From Yoonia sp. R2331 (GTDB lineage: Bacteria; Pseudomonadota; Alphaproteobacteria; Rhodobacterales; Rhodobacteraceae), in NCBI RefSeq assembly GCF_041103235.1, contig NZ_JBGCUN010000001.1:2356001-2420000 (forward strand): a stretch of DNA of 64,000 bases, in the 5' to 3' direction. Below are positions 26,221 to 34,316 of the stretch, piece by piece (the first letter of the stretch is position 1; each line of letters opens with the position of its first letter). The notes below the pieces were generated by a model. The model did not search any database, was not told where the DNA came from, and worked only from the letters and a program-made list of their open reading frames with translations. The translations under genes and the position numbers were made by a program.

Positions 26221-26578
26221 CTGTCAGCCCCTCTTCCGCAAATATTCCACCGTCGTCCCACAGGGTGACGGTATCCGTTGTACCAAACAGGCCCGCCGCT
26301 GCGTCCTCGATACTGGCGGGCGGTGCCACGCCCACCCAAAGTCCTGCGATGCCGGCAAGCGCCAACCCACCTGCAGCAGGCCAGCCGCCAACGGATGCGA
26401 CAAGTTGCGCCCAGATGCTGCCGCGCGCTGCGTGATCCTTCAACTCGGGCGCGCGTGCTGCATCCGCCATCACGCGGGCCATCAGCGCGTCATCAGGTGC
26501 CGGTGCTATGCACGCAACATCGCGCAGCACGGCATCCGCCAAGGCCTCATCTTTGTTGTCTGTCTCAGGCATCGTCAT
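26213..26578 (-). CDS. Putative anti-sigma factor, single-pass membrane protein
   Basis: About 121 aa. The cytosolic N-terminal half includes the DALMARVMADAARAPEL helix region. A single Gly/Ala-rich transmembrane segment (about GWPAAGGLALAGIAGLW) and a short acidic periplasmic tail follow. Size, topology and position directly after an ECF sigma gene (14-nt overlap) identify it as the probable cognate anti-sigma factor, although sequence conservation is weak. The start is ATG 26578 or 26572. It overlaps the CnrX-like gene downstream. Confidence 0.68.
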   Translation of the reverse strand: MTMPETDNKDEALADAVLRDVACIAPAPDDALMARVMADAARAPELKDHAARGSIWAQLVASVGGWPAAGGLALAGIAGLWVGVAPPASIEDAAAGLFGTTDTVTLWDDGGIFAEEGLTDG

Positions 26579-27143
26579 ATCCCAACTCTGCGCGGCGCCC
26601 AGCCAATTGGGCGGCCAGCGCACGTTTCCCCCGCGCGGTCAGACTTTCCACCGACCGCACGCTAATGTCCATGATTTCGGCGATTTCGGGGTTGGACAGC
26701 CCCTCCAGATGCCGCAAAGCCACGGCCTGCGCCTGCCGGTCCGGCAACGTCGACAATGCAGCGGACAACGCCTGCATCCGGGTCCGGGTTTGCAGCTGAT
26801 CCGCCGCACTCTCGGCTGGATCAGCAGGATCAGCCACCGCATCCAGCGGCATATTGCGTTTGCGTTTGCGCAACTGGTCAATGCACAGGTTTGACACCAC
26901 ACGGTAAAGCCAGGTGCTGACCTGCGCCTCGCCACTGCGCCAATCGCTGGCCTGTCGCCACAGCCGCATCATCGCATCCTGCGCCACATCCTCTGCCGCC
27001 GCACGGTCTGCCAGCATCCGCGTGGCCTGCGCCAATGCACCGGGCAGCAATCGCCGCGCAAGCTCTTCTGCCGCCGCCGCTGTCCCACCCGCATAGGCGC
27101 GCAGCAGGTCGGCATCTGTCATCTCTGTCAGGGGCATGGTCAT
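26565..27143 (-). CDS. ECF-family RNA polymerase sigma factor
   Basis: The product is about 192 aa. Sigma region 2 (around AEDVAQDAMMRLWRQ and STWLYRVVSNLCIDQLRK) and region 4 (LPDRQAQAVALRHLEGLSNPEIAEIM) are clear; there is no region 1 or 3. Several in-frame ATGs lie at 27137-27146; the longer open frame to 27368 runs into the EF-hand gene and is not the start. It directs RNA polymerase to an envelope or metal stress regulon, and is probably held inactive by the next gene's product. Confidence 0.9.
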   Translation of the reverse strand: MTMPLTEMTDADLLRAYAGGTAAAAEELARRLLPGALAQATRMLADRAAAEDVAQDAMMRLWRQASDWRSGEAQVSTWLYRVVSNLCIDQLRKRKRNMPLDAVADPADPAESAADQLQTRTRMQALSAALSTLPDRQAQAVALRHLEGLSNPEIAEIMDISVRSVESLTARGKRALAAQLAGRRAELGYDDA

Positions 27144-27222
27144 CATCACCAGACGTATCGGCTTCGTTGCCGTACGGCAACGGGCGCGGGGCCAGCCCCC
27201 TGCGCCCGCCAATGCCCCGGTC

Positions 27223-27705
27223 TTAGCCGCGGCCACCATGCCCGCGGCCCTTGCCACCTCGCTTGCCACCGCCGCGCTTGCCCATCCGCTCTTTGACGGC
27301 CTCGAACTCTTCGGCACTGATGCTACCGTCCTCGTCGGCATCGGCACGGGCGAACAAACGCTCTGCACGATCCGCCATGCGGCTGTCCTGCATCTCGGCC
27401 TGCTGCAACAGGCCGTCGCCGTTCTCGTCCAACCGTTCGATCATCCGGTCTGCACCGCGCGCGGCCCGCTCGGACATTTGCGCGGTCAGCTCTTCAGCGG
27501 ACAAGGCCCCGTCGCCGTCGGCATCAGCCGCAGCAAAGCGCGCAGCACCTGCGGCTTGCATCTCTTCCAGCGTCAGCATCCCGTCGCCATCGGCATCCAA
27601 CGTGGCAAAGTCAGGGCGGTCTGCCCGATCCTGTGCCGCCACCGGTACGGCATTCAACGTCAGACCCGCAGCAATCGCGATCATCAAGATTTGCGTCTTC
27701 ATCAT
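27223..27705 (-). CDS. Exported EF-hand calcium-binding protein
   Basis: This 160-aa protein has a Sec signal peptide (cleavage after VAAQ) and four EF-hand loops: DADGDGMLTLEE, DADGDGALSAEE, DENGDGLLQQAE and DADEDGSISAEE. All have Asp at position 1 and Glu at position 12. A Gly/Lys/Arg-rich basic tail follows. It should bind Ca2+ in the periplasm. It lies 79 bp upstream of the ECF sigma gene in the same direction and may be its target or a sensing partner. Confidence 0.9.
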   Translation of the reverse strand: MMKTQILMIAIAAGLTLNAVPVAAQDRADRPDFATLDADGDGMLTLEEMQAAGAARFAAADADGDGALSAEELTAQMSERAARGADRMIERLDENGDGLLQQAEMQDSRMADRAERLFARADADEDGSISAEEFEAVKERMGKRGGGKRGGKGRGHGGRG

Positions 27706-27879
27706 TCATTCCTTTTTGTTGTGGCATCTTGCCTGTCGATGCATGTCAAACGCCGCGCGCCGCCACTTCCGTCGCAAAAAATGCAACTAACCCCGCGTCA
27801 ACTGCGCACAGGCCACGCAATCCCCTTTCAATTGCGACAAATCAGGCGCATCTGGGGATCAATATTGATAGGGTGAGAT

Positions 27880-28269
27880 ATGACCGATACTGCATCACCA
27901 GACACCGACCGCCCAGTGAAACCCGCAATCTGGAACGGGCTGCGCTGCCGCTGCCCGCGCTGCGGCGAAGGTGCGCTGTTTGCGGGCTACCTCAAGGTAA
28001 CCCCAACCTGCACCCAGTGCGGGCAAGAGCTGCACCACCACCGCGCGGATGACGGACCTGCCTATCTGACCATCCTGCTTGTGGGTCACATCATGGGCTT
28101 CGTCATGCACCTGATGTGGAGCCAGCTGCGGCCAGAGCCGTGGGTCATGGCAACCGTCCTGACCACATTTGCGGTCGTGATGTCACTTTTCCTGTTGCCC
28201 CGGATGAAGGGCATGGTGGTTGCCATCCAATGGGCCAAACGCATGCATGGCTTCGGCACGGCCCCATGA
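27880..28269 (+). CDS. DUF983 family membrane protein
   Basis: This 129-aa protein has an N-terminal zinc-ribbon-like pair (CPRCGEG and CTQCGQE) followed by two transmembrane helices (about 62-83 and 89-107). That is the standard DUF983 layout. The family often sits near cytochrome oxidase or thioredoxin-type genes but its function is not established. The stop overlaps the NUDIX start (ATGA), so the two are co-expressed. Confidence 0.9.
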   Translation: MTDTASPDTDRPVKPAIWNGLRCRCPRCGEGALFAGYLKVTPTCTQCGQELHHHRADDGPAYLTILLVGHIMGFVMHLMWSQLRPEPWVMATVLTTFAVVMSLFLLPRMKGMVVAIQWAKRMHGFGTAP

Positions 28270-28940
28270 CCGCGATCCGCGACGCGGCCACCATCATCGT
28301 GCTGCGCGACAACGCGGTGCTCATGGGACAACGCGGCGCAACGGCGGCCTTCATGCCGAACAAATTCGTTTTTCCTGGCGGCGCCGTCGACACGGTTGAT
28401 GCCACCGTCCCCATCTCGCCGCTGCATGACCGCATCGCAAGCCAATTGGCAGCAGAGTCGGCACTTGCACCTACCACCCTTGCCGCCGCCGCCATCCGAG
28501 AGCTTTGGGAAGAAACCGGGCAATGCCTGGGCCACCCCGCGCCCTGGCCTGATCCGCCGCAAGGCTGGCGCGGTTTTGCGGCCAGCGGCCATATCCCCCA
28601 TGCCGCCGCCCTTAGCTTCTTCTTTCGCGCTGTCACGCCGCAGGGGCGCCCGCGCCGCTTTGATGCACGCTTTTTTCTGGCCGCGGCCGATGACCTGACC
28701 ACCGACCCCGATGACTTTTCACGTGCCGAAGACGAATTGCGCCACCTGCAATGGATCCCCGTCCGCGACGCGCGCAACTTCGATCTGCCGTTTATCACGC
28801 AGGTCGTCTTGGGCGAGCTGGCCAGTTATCTGGCAAACCCCGGCCCGCTGACCGAAATCCCGTTCTTTCGCAACGATGACGAGGCGCATCTTGTCTCAAG
28901 GCTCAACGGTCGACACCCGCTGTCCACTTCTTCTGGCTAA
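28266..28940 (+). CDS. NUDIX hydrolase
   Basis: The 224-aa product shows a Nudix box in which the glycine part (FPGGAVD) and the catalytic helix (AAIRELWEETGQ) are separated by an insertion of about 30 residues. The acidic metal-binding residues of REL.EE are present. This resembles longer NUDIX proteins that hydrolyse nucleoside- or acyl-CoA-linked diphosphates. I start it at ATG 28266, which overlaps the DUF983 stop, rather than at the earlier in-frame start inside DUF983. The last codons fall in a dispersed repeat (28928 onward). Confidence 0.88.
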   Translation: MTAIRDAATIIVLRDNAVLMGQRGATAAFMPNKFVFPGGAVDTVDATVPISPLHDRIASQLAAESALAPTTLAAAAIRELWEETGQCLGHPAPWPDPPQGWRGFAASGHIPHAAALSFFFRAVTPQGRPRRFDARFFLAAADDLTTDPDDFSRAEDELRHLQWIPVRDARNFDLPFITQVVLGELASYLANPGPLTEIPFFRNDDEAHLVSRLNGRHPLSTSSG

Positions 28941-28981
28941 AAATATCCCGGGGGTGTTTGCGGGGGCTGGCCCCTGCAAGG
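28928..28981. repeat. Dispersed AT-rich repeat, copy 1 (NUDIX gene end)
   Basis: It begins TTCTTCTGGCTAAAAATATC and continues with G-rich and C-rich runs (CCCGGGGG, GCGGGGGCTGGCCCCTGC) that can fold. It shares the TTCTTnnGnnnAAAATAT core with copies at 47336, 54449 and 62071. It overlaps the last codons of the NUDIX gene. Confidence 0.5.
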
Positions 28982-29031
28982 AGCGTGCGGCCGCGCACAA
29001 ATCAATCATGTGCGGCGCAGCCGCTCCTTTT
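28980..29031 (+). terminator. Probable intrinsic terminator between NUDIX and EamA genes
   Basis: GGAGCG (28980-28985) pairs with CGCTCC (29022-29027), followed by TTTTGTT. An inner stem CGCACA/TGTGCG (28994-28999 with 29009-29014) adds stability. The site lies between two convergent genes. Confidence 0.6.
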
Positions 29032-29040
29032 GTTGAAACC

Positions 29041-29943
29041 TCAGACGACCAGCACCAACAGCAGGATCGAACACAAGATCAGCGCCAACCCCTGCCATTC
29101 CCGGCGGCTGATCACCTCGCCGAACACCAGCCACCCCGCCAGCAGGGACAACAACAATTCCGCCTGTCCAACCGCCTTGACCAATGCCACGGTCTGCATC
29201 GTGAAGGCCACGAACCAGCCAATTGACCCCAGCATCGACGTGATCCCCACAAATCCGGCGACCCGCCATGCGGCCAGCACGCGCCCAATCTCGCCCTTTT
29301 CGCGCCAGACCAGCCAGACCGCCATGATCGCGGTCTGAAATGCGGTGACGCAGGCCAACGTCACAATCGCGCGCAAAAACGTATCGCCCGTCTCTAACCC
29401 CGTTGATGCACCGCGATAGGCCACGCCCGAAACCGCAAAAAGCGCACCAGACAAAAGCCCCAGCCCTGCCGCCTTGTTGAAAATACGTGTGTGCCATGCG
29501 CCTGTTGCATCGGGCGGATCGCTCAGCAGCAGGACACCCCCCAGCCCAATCAGGATCGCCACCAGCGCCCACATCGTGACACCTTCACCCAACACGATCA
29601 GCCCCATAGCTGCGGCCAACAGCACTTCGGTCTTTTTGAACGTGATGCCCACTGCAAAATTGCGTTGCGTGAAAATTGCCACCACACACATGGTCGCCAC
29701 GATCTGGCTGATGCCGCCCACAATTGCAAAGGCCCAGAACCCGGCGTCAAAGCTGGGGCGGGCCTGCCCGGTCATCTGCGCATAGGTCACCGCAATCACC
29801 AGCACCAGGGGTGAGGAATAGATGAACCGCGCAAACGTCGACCCCGCCGTCGACAGCGTTGCCGTGCGGAGCATCTTTTGCAGCATAAACCGCAGCATCT
29901 GTGCCGTGGCCGCGCCAAGCGTGACAAATATCCAGGGTTCCAT
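29041..29943 (-). CDS. EamA/DMT-family transporter
   Basis: This 300-aa polytopic inner-membrane protein has about ten helices in two EamA halves. It is the last gene of the carnitine operon, and its ATG overlaps the SDR stop by 1 nt. Because no ABC or BCCT carnitine transporter is nearby, it could move carnitine, a breakdown product or an unrelated metabolite. The family gives no substrate. Confidence 0.85.
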   Translation of the reverse strand: MEPWIFVTLGAATAQMLRFMLQKMLRTATLSTAGSTFARFIYSSPLVLVIAVTYAQMTGQARPSFDAGFWAFAIVGGISQIVATMCVVAIFTQRNFAVGITFKKTEVLLAAAMGLIVLGEGVTMWALVAILIGLGGVLLLSDPPDATGAWHTRIFNKAAGLGLLSGALFAVSGVAYRGASTGLETGDTFLRAIVTLACVTAFQTAIMAVWLVWREKGEIGRVLAAWRVAGFVGITSMLGSIGWFVAFTMQTVALVKAVGQAELLLSLLAGWLVFGEVISRREWQGLALILCSILLLVLVV

Positions 29944-30701
29944 CAGGGCTTGGGATCAGGGTTTTCCGTGTTGCCGTCAACCGCAATCACCTGCCCGCTG
30001 ACCCGTCGCGCCGCGTCAGAGGCCAAAAAGACCGCCATATCCGCGATATCTGCAGCACTGACAAATGTCCGCATCGAGGTGCCCGCTGCATAACCTTCAT
30101 AGACCTGATCACGAGTCATGCCCTTGGCTTCCGCCTCGCGCGTTAGCACACCTTCCATCCGTGGCCCTTCCACGGCACCGGGGCAGATCGCATTGGCGCG
30201 GATCCCATGCGGGCCCAGTTCCATCGCTGCGGTTTTCATCAGCCCGATGATCCCCCACTTTGCCGCCGCATAGGGTGCGCGGTTGGGGTAGCCATAGATG
30301 CCTGCGGTCGACGCGGTATAGATGATCGCGCCCGCGCCATGTGCCTTCATCACCGGGGCTGCGTGCTTCGTCGCCAGAAACGCGCCTTCCAGGTTCACCG
30401 ACACGCAGCGCTGCCAATCCGACAGGGCCACATCCTCAATCGCCGCTGTCGGCCCCGCGATGCCCGCATTAGCGCAGAGCACATCAAGGCCACCCCATTG
30501 CGTTTTGATTTGGCGGAATAAATCCCGCATCTTGCCTTCATCGGACGCATCCGCATGGGTCCGGTTCCAGGCACCGGGGCAGGTATCCAGCGCCCCCAGA
30601 TCAACATCCGTCACCCAGACGTCATGCCCTGCGGCGGCAAACCCCTCGGCCATGGCAAATCCGATGCCCGCAGCCCCGGCAGTGATCAGCACCCGGCTCA
30701 T
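29943..30701 (-). CDS. SDR-family oxidoreductase in the carnitine operon
   Basis: The 252-aa classical short-chain dehydrogenase has an N-terminal glycine motif ITAGAAGIGFAMA, NAG (78-80), catalytic Ser131, Tyr144 and Lys148, and a C-terminal GQVIAVDGN. It overlaps the carnitine dehydrogenase/thioesterase gene by 4 nt. In some rhizobia an SDR-type D-carnitine dehydrogenase feeds D-carnitine into the same pathway via 3-dehydrocarnitine. That role is a reasonable guess from context only. Confidence 0.85.
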   Translation of the reverse strand: MSRVLITAGAAGIGFAMAEGFAAAGHDVWVTDVDLGALDTCPGAWNRTHADASDEGKMRDLFRQIKTQWGGLDVLCANAGIAGPTAAIEDVALSDWQRCVSVNLEGAFLATKHAAPVMKAHGAGAIIYTASTAGIYGYPNRAPYAAAKWGIIGLMKTAAMELGPHGIRANAICPGAVEGPRMEGVLTREAEAKGMTRDQVYEGYAAGTSMRTFVSAADIADMAVFLASDAARRVSGQVIAVDGNTENPDPKP

Positions 30702-32155
30702 CGTGTGCCAATCGCCGCACCCGCCCCATCCGGCAGCGGCAAATCACCATGTGCCGCCGCAAGCCGCGCCAATGGCACTGCCACACGCGCATCAGGCTCG
30801 CTGGCGCGCCGCGTCTCAAGGCTCACATGGATCAGCATGTGCTCACCTGTCGCCAGCAACCGCGCGCTATCATACATGGTGTGAAACAGGTGCAGCTTTT
30901 TGCCCGCACCGGCAATCACCTGCGTTTCAATCCTGATCCGCGTACCGGCATGCACCTCGTCCAGATGGCGGATATGTGTCTCGGCGGTGAAATAGCTGCC
31001 ACCGCTGGCGATATAATCCGCATCACACCCCACCAACGCCATCAGCTTATCGGTGGCATCGCCAAAGGCCTGCAAATACCGCGCCTCGTTCATATGCCCG
31101 TTGTAATCTGTCCAATCAAGCGGAACGGCACGCGCCACCGTCACAACCGGGACGCTTAAATCTGCAATATCATCAAGCACTTCTGGCAAGTTACTCACCC
31201 GCGCATCCTGCGCATTCAGCAACTTGCCCGCCCCCCAGTCCTGCGCTTTCAGCCCGCGCAGAATGGTCACCAGATTGTTGTCGCGCACCCGTTCAAGTTC
31301 GCGGATCGAATGCGTCCCCGATTGCGCATCCGACTGATCTGCAATGGTGTCGATCAGGTCATCGGTCAGCTCTGGCACATCCATCAGCTTGGTCCAGGGC
31401 CACTGCAGCGCCGGGCCAAACTGCGCCATGAAATGCCGCATCCCCGCTTCGCCCCCCGCCACGCGGTAGGTCTCGAACAGGCCCATCTGCGCCCAGCGCA
31501 GGCCAAAGCCATAGCGGATCGCATCGTCGATCTCTTCGGTGGTAGCGATGCCATCCTTGATCAGCCACAGCGCCTCGCGCCAGACGGCCTCCAGGAACCT
31601 GTCCGCGATATGGGCGTCAATCTCCTTGCGCACCCGCAGCGGATGCATCCCGATCCCGGTCAGGATTTCGGCGGCCTTGTCCACGAGGGCGGGCGAATTG
31701 CGATCCGTCGCCACGAGTTCCACCAACGGCAACAGATAGACGGGGTTAAACGGATGGGTCACGACGATCTGTTCGGGCCGCGTGGCGCAGTCCTGCAGCT
31801 CGTTGGGTTTAAAGCCAGAGGTTGACGACCCGATCACAGCACCCGGATCACACGCGGTCTGAAGGGCCTGATACACCTTGCGTTTCAGCTCGATCCGTTC
31901 TGGAACGCTTTCCTGTATCCACGCAGCGCCTGCAACCGCATCCGACATCGTGTCATGAAACGTAAGCCGCCCTTCGGCAGGCAGGTCCACATCCGACAGG
32001 CCCGGCAGCGACCGGCGCGCATTGTCCAGCACTTCGCCGATCTTGCGCTGCGCTTCTGGGTCGGGGTCAAAGACCCGTACATCCCACCCCATCAACAGGA
32101 ACCGCGCGGCCCAGCCGCCGCCAATCACGCCACCGCCAATGATTGCTGCAATCAT
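30698..32155 (-). CDS. cdhAB: L-carnitine dehydrogenase fused to betainyl-CoA thioesterase (CdhA-CdhB)
   Basis: The 485-aa fusion has an N-terminal 3-hydroxyacyl-CoA-dehydrogenase-like domain (residues 1-320, with IIGGGVIGGGW and catalytic THPFNP, His134). A C-terminal hotdog thioesterase (about 335-470, with LDWTDYNGHMNEARYL) follows. The first half oxidises L-carnitine to 3-dehydrocarnitine with NAD+; the second hydrolyses betainyl-CoA to glycine betaine. Rhizobia carry a similar fusion. The BKACE enzyme that links the two steps is encoded two genes upstream. Both ends overlap neighbouring genes by 4 nt. Confidence 0.9.
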   Translation of the reverse strand: MIAAIIGGGVIGGGWAARFLLMGWDVRVFDPDPEAQRKIGEVLDNARRSLPGLSDVDLPAEGRLTFHDTMSDAVAGAAWIQESVPERIELKRKVYQALQTACDPGAVIGSSTSGFKPNELQDCATRPEQIVVTHPFNPVYLLPLVELVATDRNSPALVDKAAEILTGIGMHPLRVRKEIDAHIADRFLEAVWREALWLIKDGIATTEEIDDAIRYGFGLRWAQMGLFETYRVAGGEAGMRHFMAQFGPALQWPWTKLMDVPELTDDLIDTIADQSDAQSGTHSIRELERVRDNNLVTILRGLKAQDWGAGKLLNAQDARVSNLPEVLDDIADLSVPVVTVARAVPLDWTDYNGHMNEARYLQAFGDATDKLMALVGCDADYIASGGSYFTAETHIRHLDEVHAGTRIRIETQVIAGAGKKLHLFHTMYDSARLLATGEHMLIHVSLETRRASEPDARVAVPLARLAAAHGDLPLPDGAGAAIGTR

Positions 32156-32694
32156 CCCTGCACCTCCATCAGTCGCGACAGATCATAGCCATTGAAATCA
32201 AGTACTTCGCGGGCGGCCTTCAACCTGTCCGCAGGGATCACCGGATCGCGGTTCAGGATCCAGCCAGACCGCCCGTTGGGCGCGCCCACAACGGCGGTGC
32301 GATAGGTTTCATCCGTCCACAGCACCCAGTAATCCGCAGCACCAAACGGGACAGAGGGGAACGACACCTTTAACCGCCCTGGCCCGACAATGGTCGCCGT
32401 GCCTTCGATGACCGACCGCACCGCGCCATCCGCGCCGCGACAGGTGTTGCGCACCGAAATCCGCCCATCCGGCAAGGCGCCATATTCCGCGGTCACGCCA
32501 CGGCACCCCGCCTCGAACGGCACCGGATAGCGCGCGACCTCGTACCAGGTACCAAGGTATTTTGCGGGCTCAAACAGCGCCTTGCTGGCAATCGGCACAT
32601 CAGTGTCGCGATATACCTCGAACAATCCGCCCACGTCTTCACCGGGCGCGGCCCCGCAAGCGGCCAGCAACATCAGCGCAAAAAGCCGCTTCAC
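32152..32694 (-). CDS. Lipocalin-family outer-membrane lipoprotein (Blc-like)
   Basis: The 180-aa product has a lipoprotein signal with the lipobox LLAAC. The lipocalin signature is YLGTWYEVARYP (GxW), with later strands NTCRG and YWVLWTDETYRTAVVG. It is probably anchored to a membrane and binds lipophilic molecules or lysophospholipids. It overlaps its neighbours by 4 nt at both ends inside the carnitine operon, which is unexpected for a Blc-type protein and suggests co-regulation. Confidence 0.9.
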   Translation of the reverse strand: MKRLFALMLLAACGAAPGEDVGGLFEVYRDTDVPIASKALFEPAKYLGTWYEVARYPVPFEAGCRGVTAEYGALPDGRISVRNTCRGADGAVRSVIEGTATIVGPGRLKVSFPSVPFGAADYWVLWTDETYRTAVVGAPNGRSGWILNRDPVIPADRLKAAREVLDFNGYDLSRLMEVQG

Positions 32695-33599
32695 ACCGGG
32701 GCCTGCTTGGTCAGACCCAGCTTTTCGCGCACCTCTTGGGGGCCGATGACCCGCGCACCAAGGTTTTCAATGATCCCCACCGCGCGTTCGACCAGTTGCG
32801 CATTCGTGGCCATCACGCCGCGATCCAGCATCAGGTTATCCTCTAGCCCCACGCGCACATTGCCCCCTGCCAAGACGCTTGCCGCGACATAGGGCATCTG
32901 GCTGCGACCCAGCCCAAAGGCGCTGAACGTCCAGTCGTCGGGCACATTATTGACCATCGCCATAAACGTGTTCAGATCATCCGGCGCGCCCCACGGCACC
33001 CCCATGCACAGTTGCACCAGCGCGTTCGGCTCCAGCACACCATCCGCCACCAATTGCTTGGCATACCACAGATGCCCGGTGTCAAACGCCTCGATCTCGG
33101 GCTTCACGCCCAGTTCGGTCATCATTCGCCCCATCGCGGTCAACATGCCGGGCGTGTTGGTCATCACATAATCAGCTTCGGCAAAGTTCATGGTGCCGCA
33201 ATCTAGCGTGCAAATCTCTGGCCGGCATTCGGCCACATGGGCCACCCGTTCGGTGGCCCCCACCATATCGGTGCCTGCAACCGTGGGCAGCGGCGCTTCG
33301 GTGCCACCAAACACGATATCGCCGCCCATGCCCGCGGTGAGGTTCAGCACCACATCCACTTCGGCGGCGCGAATGCGGTCGGTGACTTCACGGTAAAGCT
33401 CTAACCGACGCGATGGCGCACCGCTCTCGGGGTCCCGTACGTGGCAATGCACCACCGCCGCACCAGCCTTGGCGGCATCAATCGCACTTTCGGCAATCTG
33501 TTGCGGGCTGCGCGGCACATGCGGGCTGCGGTCTTGCGTGCTGCCTGACCCGGTCACCGCACAGGTCACAAAGACCTCTCTGTTCATGTTGAGTGGCAT
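32691..33599 (-). CDS. cdhC: BKACE-family enzyme, 3-dehydrocarnitine:acetyl-CoA cleavage (CdhC)
   Basis: The 302-aa protein belongs to the beta-keto acid cleavage enzyme family (DUF849), a Zn-dependent TIM barrel. Metal ligands are in HCHVRDP (His51, His53). With carnitine dehydrogenase downstream, it should convert 3-dehydrocarnitine plus acetyl-CoA to betainyl-CoA and acetoacetate. I start it at ATG 33599, preceded by GGGAGGG, rather than at the upstream in-frame codon. It is the first gene of the operon. Confidence 0.88.
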   Translation of the reverse strand: MPLNMNREVFVTCAVTGSGSTQDRSPHVPRSPQQIAESAIDAAKAGAAVVHCHVRDPESGAPSRRLELYREVTDRIRAAEVDVVLNLTAGMGGDIVFGGTEAPLPTVAGTDMVGATERVAHVAECRPEICTLDCGTMNFAEADYVMTNTPGMLTAMGRMMTELGVKPEIEAFDTGHLWYAKQLVADGVLEPNALVQLCMGVPWGAPDDLNTFMAMVNNVPDDWTFSAFGLGRSQMPYVAASVLAGGNVRVGLEDNLMLDRGVMATNAQLVERAVGIIENLGARVIGPQEVREKLGLTKQAPV

Positions 33600-33776
33600 C
33601 TGGACCCTCCCCTGTTTAGGCGACCGTCCGCGATTCCCGCCCATCTGACAAGCCATGTTGACACAGCGCCACCCAATCGGTCACAAGGTCGCCATGACAG
33701 ATCGCATCCGCATCGCAGCCCCTTATTTTACCGCGCCACATTAGGCGGCGGGTTTGCTTTGATATGTGATTGACCC

Positions 33777-33799
33777 AAGCCGCCGCAGGGCGGCTTTTT
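33777..33799 (+). terminator. Strong orphan intrinsic terminator
   Basis: AAGCCGCC, loop GCAG, GGCGGCTT (33777-33796) is a perfect 8-bp stem ending in TTTTT (33795-33799). On the + strand no annotated gene lies upstream, since cdhC is transcribed the other way. It must end a small RNA or act as an attenuator before the GNAT gene. GGCGGC at 33744-33749 could pair with GCCGCC (33779-33784) as an anti-terminator. Confidence 0.8.
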
Positions 33800-33836
33800 G
33801 TTGGGCGGTCCTGTGACCCGATACAAGGACCAAGAG

Positions 33837-34316
33837 ATGACCAACATTACCCCTGCCCGACCGGCTGATCTGCCGGAGATCTTGCGCCTTGTGCGCGCAC
33901 TGTCAGCATTTCATGGCGACACCGCGACCGTCACACTGGAAGAGCTGCAAAGCTTCTTCTTTGACCCCGGCGCGCCTGCCACGGCGCTTCTGGCCCATGA
34001 CGGACATCAGGTTGTCGGATACGCGGGCCTTTTGCCGCATATCCGGTTGCATTCAGCGGAACGCACGCTGGATATCCAGCACCTCTACGTGGTGGAAACC
34101 CACCGCAACCGCGGTGTGGGCCGCGCGCTGATCGACGGCGCGCGCGCTGTAGCGGCCCGGCAGGGGTGCTTTCGCATGACCATCGGGACCGACCCCGACA
34201 ATGCCGCCGCGCAGGCGGCCTATCGCGCGATGGGCTGGGAAGAGATTACCCAGTACCACCCAAGGTTCAAATGGCTGTTGTCAGAGGCCGAACCCGTTGC
34301 GGCACCACCGCCCTAA
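33837..34316 (+). CDS. GNAT-family N-acetyltransferase
   Basis: This 159-aa protein has the GNAT fold, with the acetyl-CoA loop in THRNRGVGRALIDGA (the Q/RxxGxG/A motif) and a C-terminal NAAAQAAYRAMGWEE block. It transfers an acetyl group to an amine of unknown identity. I start it at ATG 33837, after GGACCAAGAG; the earlier GTG lies next to the terminator stem. Its TAA stop shares 4 nt with the convergent aldo/keto reductase. Confidence 0.88.
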   Translation: MTNITPARPADLPEILRLVRALSAFHGDTATVTLEELQSFFFDPGAPATALLAHDGHQVVGYAGLLPHIRLHSAERTLDIQHLYVVETHRNRGVGRALIDGARAVAARQGCFRMTIGTDPDNAAAQAAYRAMGWEEITQYHPRFKWLLSEAEPVAAPPP

